From NCBI GenBank assembly GCA_002716355.1, contig PBAU01000003.1:303146-367145 (forward strand): a DNA stretch of 64,000 nt, in the 5' to 3' direction. This stretch comes from a bacterium. GTDB lineage: Bacteria; UBP7; UBA6624. A program made the position numbers and the translations under genes. Shown here piece by piece: positions 55,554 through 64,000 of this stretch (its first letter is position 1; every line of letters begins with the position of its first letter). The notes under the pieces were generated by a model. That model did no database searches and was not told the origin of the DNA. It saw nothing but the letters and a program-made list of their open reading frames with translations.

Positions 55554-56041
55554 AAATTAGAGATTCCAAAGGAAAGATCCATGATGTCCAAATTGATTTT
55601 GGAGCAAGTGTAGCAATATTAAATGGGGATGAAAAAATCCCTTTTGAAATTATCCGAAGAGAAAAAGGTGTTGTTGGGATAATCATTGGCGATAAAAGAT
55701 TACCAATTAATTACTCTAGAGATGGAATTAGAATTGAATTATTGTTAGATGGTACAAAATTCAAACTTGAAAGAGAAACAAGTTATGCATTTTTAACAAG
55801 AGCAAAAGATGCTGGATCTTCAGGATTAACAGAGGTGAGAAGTCCTATACCTGGTGTAATATCATCAATAAATGTTACTGAAAAGAAAAAAGTCAAAGAG
55901 GGAGATGTTCTGTGCATACTTCAAGCAATGAAAATGGAAAACGAAATCGCATCTACTCAAAAAGGGAAAATTAAAGAAATACTTGTAGTTGAAGGAGAAA
56001 GAGTGTCGAGTGATCAAGTATTAATGACTATCGAAAACTAA
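55544..56041 (+). CDS. Biotin carboxyl carrier protein, separate subunit
   Basis: This 165-residue protein carries biotin between the carboxylase and transferase. The C-terminal biotinyl domain has ILQAMKMENEIAST, in which the Lys of AMKM is biotinylated (about residue 130), following the VRSPIPGVISSINV strand. The first 70 residues form a beta-rich domain that is found in the linker of PCC alpha chains, here split into its own gene. The start codon is TTG and lies inside the end of the biotin carboxylase gene. Its stop abuts the 3' end of a tRNA-Leu gene. Confidence 0.92.
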   Translation: MELKIRDSKGKIHDVQIDFGASVAILNGDEKIPFEIIRREKGVVGIIIGDKRLPINYSRDGIRIELLLDGTKFKLERETSYAFLTRAKDAGSSGLTEVRSPIPGVISSINVTEKKKVKEGDVLCILQAMKMENEIASTQKGKIKEILVVEGERVSSDQVLMTIEN

Positions 56042-56124
56042 TGCCGGAAGAGGGACTCGAACCCTCACGCCCTATTGGACACTTGCTTTTGAGGCAAGCG
56101 CGTCTACCATTCCGCCACTCCGGC
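56042..56124 (-). tRNA. tRNA-Leu (CAA)
   Basis: The 83-base minus-strand gene begins GCCGGAG and ends CTCCGGC-like TTCCGGC A73, with anticodon stem CTTGC/GCAAG around loop CTCAAAA giving anticodon CAA. The long variable arm (TGTCCAATAGGGCGTG) identifies a class II tRNA, and the D arm GCGGAATGGTAGACGC is typical of leucine. CCA is not encoded. It lies directly against the stop of the biotin carrier gene on the opposite strand. Confidence 0.97.
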
Positions 56125-56176
56125 CTGTTGTATACTTAGCCTATCATAATTTTTATTTTGTATTAAGGAGATGTTT

Positions 56177-57658
56177 ATGAACAATTTAAACCATCAAATC
56201 TCAAATCTTAATTTCTTGCTTCAATCAGGAGAAGGAGAAAGCAGCTTGGCTGAAAGGATTGATCAATCCTTCGGTGGGATTGTTGAAAAAATGGCTGAAT
56301 TTTTGTTTTATCCAATTGCAGATATACCTGTTATCGTTTGGGTTCTAATGCTAGGTGCAATATTTTTTACCATCTATCACAGCTTTATTAATTTTCGCGG
56401 TTTTAAACATTCTTTAGATGTTGTAAAAGGCAAATACGATGATCCTAATCATCCAGGTGAGATATCTCACTTTCAAGCTTTAACAAGCGCATTGTCTGCA
56501 ACAGTTGGCCTTGGTAACATAGCAGGTGTAGCAGTAGCTGTTGGTGTTGGAGGTCCTGGGGCAGTTTTTTGGATGATAATTTTAGGTCTATTTGGAATGA
56601 CAAGCAAGTTTCATGAATGTACGTTAGCGCAATTTTATAGAAAAGTAGACAAGGATGGGACAGTTCATGGCGGTCCGATGTACTATCTGTCTCTAGGGCT
56701 CAAGGAAAGAGGCTTGGGGGCATTAGGGAAAATACTTGCCATCGTGTTTGCAGTATTCTGCATAGGTGGATCATTTGGTGGTGGTAATATGTTTCAAGCA
56801 AATCAAACATTTGAAGCCATGAGTGGCGTAGTTCCATCTATTGCTGAATCACCATGGGGTTTTGGATTCTTTATGGCATTCTTGGTTGGACTAGTTATCA
56901 TTGGAGGTATAAAAAGAATTGGAAAAGTAACAGAAAAGATAATACCTTTCATGTGTGGCTTATATCTTTCAGCAGGATTGATAGTACTGTTCAAAAATGC
57001 CAATCAGGTTTTACCAGCATTAAATTTAATCTTCACTCAAGCTTTTAATCCTGATGCAGCTTATGGAGGATTGATTGGAGTTATGGTTCAAGGCATAAGG
57101 AGAGCCGTTTTCTCAAACGAAGCAGGTATAGGATCTGCAGCAATCGCTCATTCTGCAGCGAAAACTGATCAACCAGTAAGAGAAGGAATTGTTGGTATGA
57201 TTGGCCCATTTATTGACACAGTTGTCATATGTACAATGACAGCATTAATACTAATAGTAAGTGGTGTTTACAATGTTGAAGGCCTAGAGGGTGTATCTAT
57301 GACAAAAGCAGCATTTGAATCAACATTCTCTTGGTTCCCAGCAGTGCTTTCTGTATGTGTGTTCTTTTTTGCATACTCAACCATGATAAGCTGGAGCTAC
57401 TATGGAGAAAAAGCTTGGGCTTATCTGTTTGGCATGAGCTCACAAACCACATTAATTTACAGACTTATATTCCTTGCATTTGTTGTTCTTGGAACAGTAA
57501 TGAAATTAGGAAATGTTTTAGATTTTTCAGATTTGATGATACTCTCAATGGCTTTCCCAAACATAATTGGGGGCATATTATTAGCACCGAAAGTCAAAAC
57601 TGCACTATCTGAATATTGGTCAAAATTAATGGCTGGAAAATTTAAGGTATATAAATAA
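56177..57658 (+). CDS. AGCS family sodium:alanine/glycine symporter
   Basis: The transporter takes up small neutral amino acids with Na+. The protein is about 493 residues with around ten membrane helices and the family motif LGNIAGVAVAVGVGGPGAVFWM near residue 110. The second ATG (56177) is preferred to the first (56171): AAGGAG ends immediately before the first, but is six bases from the second. It starts 52 bases from the 5' end of the tRNA-Leu gene, which is transcribed away, and its TAA is directly followed by the polA start. Confidence 0.94.
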   Translation: MNNLNHQISNLNFLLQSGEGESSLAERIDQSFGGIVEKMAEFLFYPIADIPVIVWVLMLGAIFFTIYHSFINFRGFKHSLDVVKGKYDDPNHPGEISHFQALTSALSATVGLGNIAGVAVAVGVGGPGAVFWMIILGLFGMTSKFHECTLAQFYRKVDKDGTVHGGPMYYLSLGLKERGLGALGKILAIVFAVFCIGGSFGGGNMFQANQTFEAMSGVVPSIAESPWGFGFFMAFLVGLVIIGGIKRIGKVTEKIIPFMCGLYLSAGLIVLFKNANQVLPALNLIFTQAFNPDAAYGGLIGVMVQGIRRAVFSNEAGIGSAAIAHSAAKTDQPVREGIVGMIGPFIDTVVICTMTALILIVSGVYNVEGLEGVSMTKAAFESTFSWFPAVLSVCVFFFAYSTMISWSYYGEKAWAYLFGMSSQTTLIYRLIFLAFVVLGTVMKLGNVLDFSDLMILSMAFPNIIGGILLAPKVKTALSEYWSKLMAGKFKVYK

Positions 57659-60118
57659 TTGAGAAAAAAAGCCTTACTTGTAGATGGTTTAAACCTTCTA
57701 TTTAGGGCATTTTACAGTCTTCCCCCTGGTATGAAATCACCTTTGGGGAAGCCTACAAATGCTTTGTTTGGCTTTATAAGAACATTAGAGTCACTTAATA
57801 AAAAATACCAACCTGAAACGATAATCGTTGCTCTTGATTCAAAAATTCCAACCTGGAGAAAAGAGGAATATCCTGAATACAAAGCAGGCAGACAGGAAAC
57901 TCCTGAAATGCTACTGGAGCAAATAAATTATTTTGAAACATTTTTAAAAGAAATGGAAGTTGACTGTTTTGAATGTCCTGGCCATGAGGCGGATGATGTC
58001 CTGGCCTCACTTGCAAAAATATTATTAAAAAAAAATATTGATCCGATTATTGTGAGCAATGACAAAGATCTATTACAAACAATAGAGAAGGGAGTTTCGA
58101 TTTTGAAATCCGGAAGGTCTATATCACAAATAAAACTTGTAACAAAAAATTCATTTTTTGAAGAATACGGTTTTGATTCAAAAAAAATTCCAGACTTCAA
58201 AGGCTTGGTTGGAGATTCGTCCGACAACCTAAAAGGTGTTAGGGGAATTGGTGAAAAAACAGCAAAAAAACTACTCCAGAAATATGATGGCCTGAATGGA
58301 ATTTATCAGAACATAAATGAAATAACAGGCTCCCAAAAAAACAAACTTGAAATGGATAAGGAGTCAGCTTACTTTTGCAAAAAACTTGCTACCCTCGATT
58401 CGCAACTTGAAATAAAAATCAACAAAATAAGACCCTTTTGCCTCGGAGGAGAAGAGACCCAGAAAAAATTAAAAGAATTAGGAATGACATCATTTGTTAC
58501 AACTGAAAAAAAAACCATACAGATAAAAAAACTGAATCCTGAAGAAACGAAAATAGAACTAACAAAAAACAAACCTGTAAAAATAATTTCTTATAAAAAT
58601 TCATGGGTATGTAAAACTGGAAATTTAACTTTTATGCCGGAGGAAGAAAATGACCTTTTTTCTAAAAAAATAAATCTAAAAGATTATTTAAATAAGGATG
58701 TTGAAATTATCGGTTTTGACCTTGAAAGCAAGCATATAAATATCCTTCATTCAGAATTTACAAATATTTTGGATTTGAAATCTTATGCATTTTTGATCAA
58801 TTCAGAAAAGCCAACACTGGATGAACTTTGGAAGCGAACTTTTCGTGAGCAGATGCCAGAAGACCCTTCCCTTGTTCTGGAAAGAATAAAAGAACTTAAA
58901 GATAAACTTGAAACAAAAGTAAAAGAGATTAAAAAACATTACAAGCAAGTAGAAAAACCTTTTTTGATCGCTGTTGAAAGGATGAACAACACAGGTATAC
59001 CTATCAATTTAAAAGAAGTAAAAAAATTAGAAGAAAAATTTGAAAAGGAATGCATTGACATCGAAAACGAAATGGAAAAAATTTCAGGATATAAATTCAA
59101 CCCAAGAAGCCCAAAGCAAATTTCTGAATTACTTTTTGAAAAATTAAAACTGAAATCAAAATATGGTAAGACCACAAACAGAGAAGCTCTAGATCACCTT
59201 TTAGAAAGCCACCCCATAATTAAAAAGATTATCCTCTATAGAGAAAAACATAAATTGCTTTCATCATACATAAAGCCATTTATACAACACAGAAAAGAAG
59301 ATGGGAGAATATATCCAACTTTTGACCCTTACGGGACAAGAAGTGGACGACTTGCATCAAAAAATCCAAACTTTCAAGTTTTACCAATTAAAACAAAAGA
59401 GGGAAAAATGATTAGAAAATGCGTTCAAGCGCAGGAGGGGTTTTCAATAGTCTCTATTGACTATTCTCAAATTGATCTAAGAGTTCTTGCCCACTTATCA
59501 AAAGATAAAAAATTAATAAATATTTTCAAAAAAGACGAAGATGTCCACTCTCAAACAGCTTCGATCATGCTAAAGAAAAAAATTGATGAAATCACTGATG
59601 ATGATAGGAGGATTGCAAAAACCATCAATTTTGGAATCATTTACGGGATGGGGGCAGCATCACTTGCAAAACAACTAAACATAGATGTTAAAAAATCAAA
59701 AAATGAAATAAAAAAATATTTTGAAAAATTTCATGGTGTTGAAAAATGGATAAAAAAAACAAAAGATACAGCAAACAAAAATGGATACACTGAAACTCTG
59801 GATGGAAGACGAAGGTATATCGAGGGCCTTGGAAGTACCAGCAACTTCATAAAACAACAAGCTGAAAGACAAGCTGTAAACAATTGCGTACAGGGCGGTA
59901 GTGCTGATCTTATAAAAAGAGCTATGCTGAAGATAGACAAGGATTTATCAAATAAATTTGAATTAATCTTGCAGGTTCATGATGAACTTGTTTTTCATAT
60001 TGCCAATAAAATAATAACTGACTATGTTAGCAACGCAAAAAAAGCAATGGAAAAAGCCTTAGAATTAGATGTTCCTTTAAAGGTTGATATAAAAATTGGA
60101 AAAAAATATGAATTTTGA
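57659..60118 (+). CDS. polA: DNA polymerase I with reduced 3'-5' exonuclease domain
   Basis: PolA fills repair gaps and removes Okazaki primers. The 819-residue protein uses a TTG start right after the symporter stop. The 5' nuclease occupies residues 1-290 (LVDGLNLLFRAFYSLP, HEADDVLAS, VSNDKDLLQ). The proofreading domain (about 320-440) is short: FDLESK may retain the first DxE motif, but no NxxxD or YxxxD motif was found, so editing is probably lost as in Taq. The polymerase motifs are complete: IDYSQIDLRVLAH (A), TINFGIIYGM (B) and QVHDELVFH (C). It overlaps the bS1 gene. Confidence 0.96.
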   Translation: MRKKALLVDGLNLLFRAFYSLPPGMKSPLGKPTNALFGFIRTLESLNKKYQPETIIVALDSKIPTWRKEEYPEYKAGRQETPEMLLEQINYFETFLKEMEVDCFECPGHEADDVLASLAKILLKKNIDPIIVSNDKDLLQTIEKGVSILKSGRSISQIKLVTKNSFFEEYGFDSKKIPDFKGLVGDSSDNLKGVRGIGEKTAKKLLQKYDGLNGIYQNINEITGSQKNKLEMDKESAYFCKKLATLDSQLEIKINKIRPFCLGGEETQKKLKELGMTSFVTTEKKTIQIKKLNPEETKIELTKNKPVKIISYKNSWVCKTGNLTFMPEEENDLFSKKINLKDYLNKDVEIIGFDLESKHINILHSEFTNILDLKSYAFLINSEKPTLDELWKRTFREQMPEDPSLVLERIKELKDKLETKVKEIKKHYKQVEKPFLIAVERMNNTGIPINLKEVKKLEEKFEKECIDIENEMEKISGYKFNPRSPKQISELLFEKLKLKSKYGKTTNREALDHLLESHPIIKKIILYREKHKLLSSYIKPFIQHRKEDGRIYPTFDPYGTRSGRLASKNPNFQVLPIKTKEGKMIRKCVQAQEGFSIVSIDYSQIDLRVLAHLSKDKKLINIFKKDEDVHSQTASIMLKKKIDEITDDDRRIAKTINFGIIYGMGAASLAKQLNIDVKKSKNEIKKYFEKFHGVEKWIKKTKDTANKNGYTETLDGRRRYIEGLGSTSNFIKQQAERQAVNNCVQGGSADLIKRAMLKIDKDLSNKFELILQVHDELVFHIANKIITDYVSNAKKAMEKALELDVPLKVDIKIGKKYEF

Positions 60119-61247
60119 AAAAGACATAAAAGAAAAAATTAAATCTGATGATTCTTTGTTCGACTTTGAAACACCAGAGATTGGGAAAAAACTAAAAGGC
60201 AAAATTGTCCAAAAGGATGAAAATGGATTGATACTTTCAGTTGGTCTAAAAAATGACGCATGGCTTCCAGCTAATCAACTTGGCGAAAATTTGCAATCAG
60301 TCAAAACAGGTGAGGTTTTAGAGGTTGAAATAATAAAAATCAACAAAGATAAGATAATCGTTAGCAGAAAAAAAGTACTTGAGAAAAGATCAATAGAAAT
60401 GATAAAAGACTCATTTGAGAACAGAAGGGTTCTTTCTGGTGAAATAAAGCACGTAGTTACCAACAAAAACAAACAACAAGTTGGAATGATGGTTGATCTA
60501 AAAGGCAGATTTCTATTTATGCCAAGGTCACTTTATGAAAAAAATCCTCCTAGAAATCTTGATGTCTTAATAGGAAGGAATATTAAATTTTTAGTAAAAG
60601 AGCTAAAAGAAAATGATGCAATAGTTTCAAGAATAGACTATCTTGAAGAAAAAAGATCCAAAAATTTTCTTCAATTTGTGTCTCAGAATCCTATTGGCTC
60701 AACGATAACTACTAAAATTAAAAGATTCCTCGTACAGAAAAACAGACCTTTCGCAATGATCTTAAACTCTAACAATGGTGTAAATCTCTTCTTGCATAGA
60801 AGTGAAGCAACATGGGGGGAAGGCAATCTCAAAGATTCATTCAAAGAAGGTCAAGAGCTTGAAGTAAAGATAATAAAAGTAGATCAAGAAAAAATGCAAA
60901 TAGAGACGAGCTACAACATGACGAAAGAAAACCCTTGGCATAGTCCTGAGCTCGAAAAAGAAAACTGGCTAAATGCAACAATAGGAAACAAGACTAAAAC
61001 AGGTTTATTTGTAAGTTTGCAAAATGGAATCCAAGGTTTTGTTCATGAAACCGAAATGCCACAACAGTTCAGCAAAAAAAAGGGAGAGCGGACTAAAGCA
61101 AGAATTATCAGAATCGATAAAGATAACCAGAAACTTTCACTATCCCTCATTTCTAAAGAAGAATCCAGAAAACCAAGAGGCGAAACGTTTGGAGACAAAA
61201 TTGAAGGTGGTCAAACTTTATCTGACTTGCTAAAAGACTTTGAGTAA
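60108..61247 (+). CDS. Short bS1-like protein with about four S1 domains
   Basis: bS1 helps mRNA bind the 30S subunit. This version has about 379 residues; the ATG at 60108 is used in preference to 60096 because it begins the conserved-looking MNFEKD segment and overlaps the polA end by 11 bases. S1-type barrels appear near 27-85 (ENGLILSVGLKNDAWLP), 100-160, 190-260 (NGVNLFLHRSEATWGEG) and 280-345 (KTGLFVSLQNGIQGFVHETEM). Standard bS1 has six domains and about 560 residues, so this is shortened. Its end overlaps coaE by eight bases. It may be true bS1 or a paralogue. Confidence 0.82.
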   Translation: MNFEKDIKEKIKSDDSLFDFETPEIGKKLKGKIVQKDENGLILSVGLKNDAWLPANQLGENLQSVKTGEVLEVEIIKINKDKIIVSRKKVLEKRSIEMIKDSFENRRVLSGEIKHVVTNKNKQQVGMMVDLKGRFLFMPRSLYEKNPPRNLDVLIGRNIKFLVKELKENDAIVSRIDYLEEKRSKNFLQFVSQNPIGSTITTKIKRFLVQKNRPFAMILNSNNGVNLFLHRSEATWGEGNLKDSFKEGQELEVKIIKVDQEKMQIETSYNMTKENPWHSPELEKENWLNATIGNKTKTGLFVSLQNGIQGFVHETEMPQQFSKKKGERTKARIIRIDKDNQKLSLSLISKEESRKPRGETFGDKIEGGQTLSDLLKDFE

Positions 61248-61830
61248 AAAAGTTGCTATTGGCCTAACTGGCTCATTTGGATCTGGAAAATCAACTGCTT
61301 TGAAGATTTTTAAAGAGCTTGGTTATGAAACCTATAGTGCTGATGAACAAGTTAACAAACTATACAAAAATAAAAAAATACAAAAAGAAATAAAAAAAAT
61401 AGCACCAAAAGCATTCTCAAAACAGGCAACAGGAAAATATCTTTTTGAAAAGCAAAAATTAAGAGAGATAGTTTTCTCTGATATGAATAAATTAAAAAAA
61501 ATAGAAGCATTGATCCATCCAATCATTAAAAAACAATGCATATCGCTAATTGAATCAGTTAGCAAAAAAATCGTTTTTGAAATTCCAATACTCATAAATT
61601 CAGGAATTGAAAAACATCTTACAACAATCATCACAATTGAATCAAAAAAAGAATTAAGACAAAAAAGAATCATTGAAAGGTACAAGCAAAAAATATCAAT
61701 AGAAGATTTTTTAAAAATTGACGAATCTCAATCAACACAAGCTGAAAGAGAATCTATATCAACCATCATTGTGAACAACAATGGCACAATTTCAGAATTT
61801 AAAAAAATAATTACCTCTCTTGCAAATTGA
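61240..61830 (+). CDS. coaE: Dephospho-CoA kinase
   Basis: CoaE performs the last step of coenzyme A synthesis. The 196-residue protein starts with TTG and has the P-loop GLTGSFGSGKST at residues 7-18, YSADEQVNKLY near residue 31 holding the catalytic Asp, and LIHPIIKKQ near residue 90, followed by FEIPILINSG. Length is normal. It overlaps the bS1-like gene by eight bases and uvrB by four as TTGA. Confidence 0.95.
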   Translation: MSKKVAIGLTGSFGSGKSTALKIFKELGYETYSADEQVNKLYKNKKIQKEIKKIAPKAFSKQATGKYLFEKQKLREIVFSDMNKLKKIEALIHPIIKKQCISLIESVSKKIVFEIPILINSGIEKHLTTIITIESKKELRQKRIIERYKQKISIEDFLKIDESQSTQAERESISTIIVNNNGTISEFKKIITSLAN

Positions 61831-63794
61831 ACTTTAATTTAAAAGCTGATTTTTCACCGGCTGGAGACCAGCCATTCGCAATTAAGGAAATTTGCCAATC
61901 TTTTTCCGAAGGGGCTTCCAGGCAAATATTAATGGGTGTAACCGGAAGCGGAAAAACTTACACGGTATCAAACATAATTAAAAACCTCAATCTACCTACT
62001 CTGGTTTTAACTCACAATAAAACCCTTGCGGCTCAACTTTATGAAGAATTTAAAAAATTTTTTCCAGAAAATGATGTTGGGTATTTTGTTTCATATTACG
62101 ACTATTACCAACCAGAAGCTTATATAGTCCATGAAAGTAAATACATAGAGAAGGATGCAAGGATCAATGCAGAAATAGAAAGACTGAGAAATCAAGCAGT
62201 AAAAAAACTAGTCACCTCATCACACCCGATTATCATTGGAACGGTTTCAAGCCTTTACGGAATAGGTGCACCAAAAGATTACATAGAGAATGTAATGAGT
62301 ATAAGGAAAGGTGACTCCATAGAACCAAAAAAAGTTGCAGAAAAATTACTTTCTATAGGTTACATATATGAAATGGGTGCAATTAGCAATGGGACATTCG
62401 AAAGACAAAACGACTCAATGAAAATTCAGACTGCAGATGATGAAAATTCCATATTGCTGGAATGGTTTGGAGATGAAATCGATTCAATAGCTAGTATAGA
62501 TTCGATTTCTAGAGAAAAAAATGCTGATCTTGAAAAAGTCTCAATATTTCCATCGACTTTACATGTTATGAGTGACAAAAACAGAAACAAGATCTTTGAA
62601 AATATCAAAAATGAACTAAATCATCGAATTAGCTTTTTTAATCGAGAAAACAAAATTCTAGAGTCTGAAAGACTTAAACAAAAAACACTCTATGATCTAG
62701 AACAGATTAAAACTTTTGGAACAGTAAAAGGTATTGAAAATTATTCAAGACATTTCCAACAGCGAAAAGAAGGGGATCCACCTACTTGCTTGATAGATTT
62801 TTTTCCAAAAAAATTCTTAACCATAATAGATGAAAGTCATGCCTCCATTCCACAATTTAAAGCAATGCCAAAAGGTGACCATTCCAGAAAAAAATCATTA
62901 ATAGAGCATGGCTTTCGTCTTCCTTCAGCATACGATAATCGACCATTAACCTTTGAAGAATTAAGAAAAAAAATTGATAAAACTCTTTTTGTATCTGCAA
63001 CTCCAGGTCTATGGGAAATGGAAAATTCCGAAAAAATAACGGAGCAAATAATCAGGCCAACATATCTGACTGATCCAAAGATAGAAATTCATCCAAGAAA
63101 AAAGCAAATAAATCACATTTTAAAAGAAGTAAAAAAAGCAAAAAGCAAAAATGATAGAATTTTAGTAATAGCATTAACACAAAAAATGTCAGAAGAGATT
63201 TCTCAATTCCTACAGGAAAAAGATATTAAATCTGGGTGGCTGCATGCGAAAATAAAGACTCTCGAAAGGATAAAGATAATACATGATTTAAGATCTGGAA
63301 AAATTGATTGTTTAGTTGGTGTTAATTTACTAAGGGAAGGCTTAGATCTTCCAGAAGTTTCAACCATAGCAATACTTGATGCAGATAAACAAGGATTTTT
63401 AAGAAGCACCAGATCGCTAATTCAGATAATGGGACGAGCGTCTAGGCATATCAATGGAAAAGTGCTGCTCTATGCAGATTCAATTAGCCCTTCAATGGAT
63501 GAAGCCATTAAAGAAACCTCAAGAAGAAGGCAAATTCAAAAAGAATATAATAAAAATCATGCTAAAAGCCCTAAAGGAATTAAAAAATCTATAAAAATGA
63601 GCAAACTGTTCTTGATTGGAGAAGAAGACTCATTAAGCTCTAAAGATTACAAGAAAGGTATCAAATTGATAAAAAAATTAGAGAACGAAATGCTCAACCA
63701 TGCAGACAATCTTGAATTCGAACTAGCTGCATCATTAAGAGACAGAATAGAGGCAATTTCAGAAGAAATAGAAACATGGGAAAAAAATGAATAA
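61827..63794 (+). CDS. uvrB: UvrABC system protein B
   Basis: UvrB verifies DNA lesions after UvrA and loads UvrC. The 655 residues show Walker A GVTGSGKTYT at about residue 38, the damage-probing beta-hairpin YYDYYQPEAYI near residue 92, the helicase motif TIIDESHASIPQ near residue 335, motif VI DLPEVSTIAILDADKQGFLRS, and the C-terminal UVR motif LEFELAASLRDRI for UvrC contact. It starts at a TTG overlapping the coaE stop and its end overlaps the next gene. Confidence 0.98.
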   Translation: MNFNLKADFSPAGDQPFAIKEICQSFSEGASRQILMGVTGSGKTYTVSNIIKNLNLPTLVLTHNKTLAAQLYEEFKKFFPENDVGYFVSYYDYYQPEAYIVHESKYIEKDARINAEIERLRNQAVKKLVTSSHPIIIGTVSSLYGIGAPKDYIENVMSIRKGDSIEPKKVAEKLLSIGYIYEMGAISNGTFERQNDSMKIQTADDENSILLEWFGDEIDSIASIDSISREKNADLEKVSIFPSTLHVMSDKNRNKIFENIKNELNHRISFFNRENKILESERLKQKTLYDLEQIKTFGTVKGIENYSRHFQQRKEGDPPTCLIDFFPKKFLTIIDESHASIPQFKAMPKGDHSRKKSLIEHGFRLPSAYDNRPLTFEELRKKIDKTLFVSATPGLWEMENSEKITEQIIRPTYLTDPKIEIHPRKKQINHILKEVKKAKSKNDRILVIALTQKMSEEISQFLQEKDIKSGWLHAKIKTLERIKIIHDLRSGKIDCLVGVNLLREGLDLPEVSTIAILDADKQGFLRSTRSLIQIMGRASRHINGKVLLYADSISPSMDEAIKETSRRRQIQKEYNKNHAKSPKGIKKSIKMSKLFLIGEEDSLSSKDYKKGIKLIKKLENEMLNHADNLEFELAASLRDRIEAISEEIETWEKNE

Positions 63795-64000
63795 AAATAT
63801 TATTTTTTTTATATTGCTAACTCTTGGATCATGCCAAGATTCAAATAATCAAAATAATTCTGAATACCACCTCTCTTTGATTAACCCAACTTGGGAAAGC
63901 CATATATCTGAAATATTTACGGAACACTGTGTTACATGTCATTCTGATGGAAATGTAGCTGACTTCTCACTTGAAACATACGATCAGGTAAAGGATAAAG
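63787..64000 (+). CDS. Lipoprotein with a c-type haem motif, N-terminal part
   Basis: An ATG eight bases before the end of uvrB opens a frame that leaves the window. The first 71 residues have a lipoprotein signal (MNKNIIFFILLTLGSC, Cys16) and a CVTCH haem-attachment motif near residue 52, preceded by WESHISEIFTEHCVTC. This layout matches planctomycete/deltaproteobacterial-type c-domain lipoproteins that start with a single CxxCH, but the function is open because the C-terminal part is missing. It probably sits on the periplasmic side of a membrane. Confidence 0.7.
   Translation, partial: MNKNIIFFILLTLGSCQDSNNQNNSEYHLSLINPTWESHISEIFTEHCVTCHSDGNVADFSLETYDQVKDK

Overview
The window is a gene-dense, AT-rich stretch of bacterial chromosome with short or negative intergenic gaps throughout. 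Lipoprotein signal sequences, signal peptidase II, a soluble lytic transglycosylase and a probable outer-membrane protein point to a Gram-negative cell. Full-length complex I membrane genes, a membrane pyrophosphatase, propionyl-CoA carboxylase, an AGCS sodium:amino-acid symporter and an archaeal-type fructose-bisphosphate aldolase/phosphatase suggest a respiring heterotroph with gluconeogenesis, perhaps marine and streamlined. The sequence alone does not fix the phylum. No phage, insertion sequence, CRISPR array or defence island is visible.

Layout. 1-218: end of rdgB on the plus strand, overlapping carA. 199-12166: fourteen minus-strand genes in tight series, read from pepP down to carA: M24 peptidase, small unknown, tryptophanase-like lyase, SRPBCC protein, thiL, tsaE, tsaB, acyl-CoA dehydrogenase, rpsT, glyS, hppA, pyrB, carA. 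12209-13878: plsY-gpsA for phospholipid synthesis, closed by a bidirectional hairpin. 13927-26310: one gene for a lipoprotein of about 4,127 residues built from PKD/Ig-like and BNR-like modules, almost a fifth of the window. 26448-31054: FBP aldolase/phosphatase, two membrane microproteins, a small lipoprotein, two minus-strand envelope/unknown genes, tatD and lspA. 31034-43431: minus-strand block tRNA-fMet, tRNA-Met, tilS, ftsH, nuoABCDHIJKLM. 43489-48437: diguanylate cyclase, tandem HD-GYP protein, unknown protein, rpiB, two small proteins, rpsD. 48434-53965: minus-strand dapF-like, ispA, slt, pccB and methylmalonyl-CoA epimerase. 54009-56041: divergent biotin carboxylase and biotin carrier. 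56042-56124: tRNA-Leu. 56177-64000: AGCS symporter, polA, short bS1, coaE, uvrB and the start of a haem-binding lipoprotein.

How the genes work together. The four carboxylase/epimerase genes around 52-56 kb would carry propionyl-CoA to (R)-methylmalonyl-CoA. The nuo set encodes quinone-reducing, iron-sulphur N2 and membrane arms of complex I but lacks the NADH-oxidising module (nuoEFG) and nuoN, which must be elsewhere or absent. The cyclase and HD-GYP genes form a translationally coupled c-di-GMP make-and-break pair. Frequent ATGA, TTGA and probably CTGA stop/start overlaps show that translational coupling is a main organising principle here.

No stretch over about 300 bases lacks a gene. 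The largest apparent gaps (26311-26447, 27618-27720, 47682-47822) hold a promoter region, a possible microprotein gene, and a microprotein gene plus promoter. The most notable oddities are the giant lipoprotein with an internal cysteine-pair repeat, a DapF-like protein without its first catalytic cysteine, the partial nuo cluster, and the two CAT-anticodon tRNAs directly upstream of tilS.
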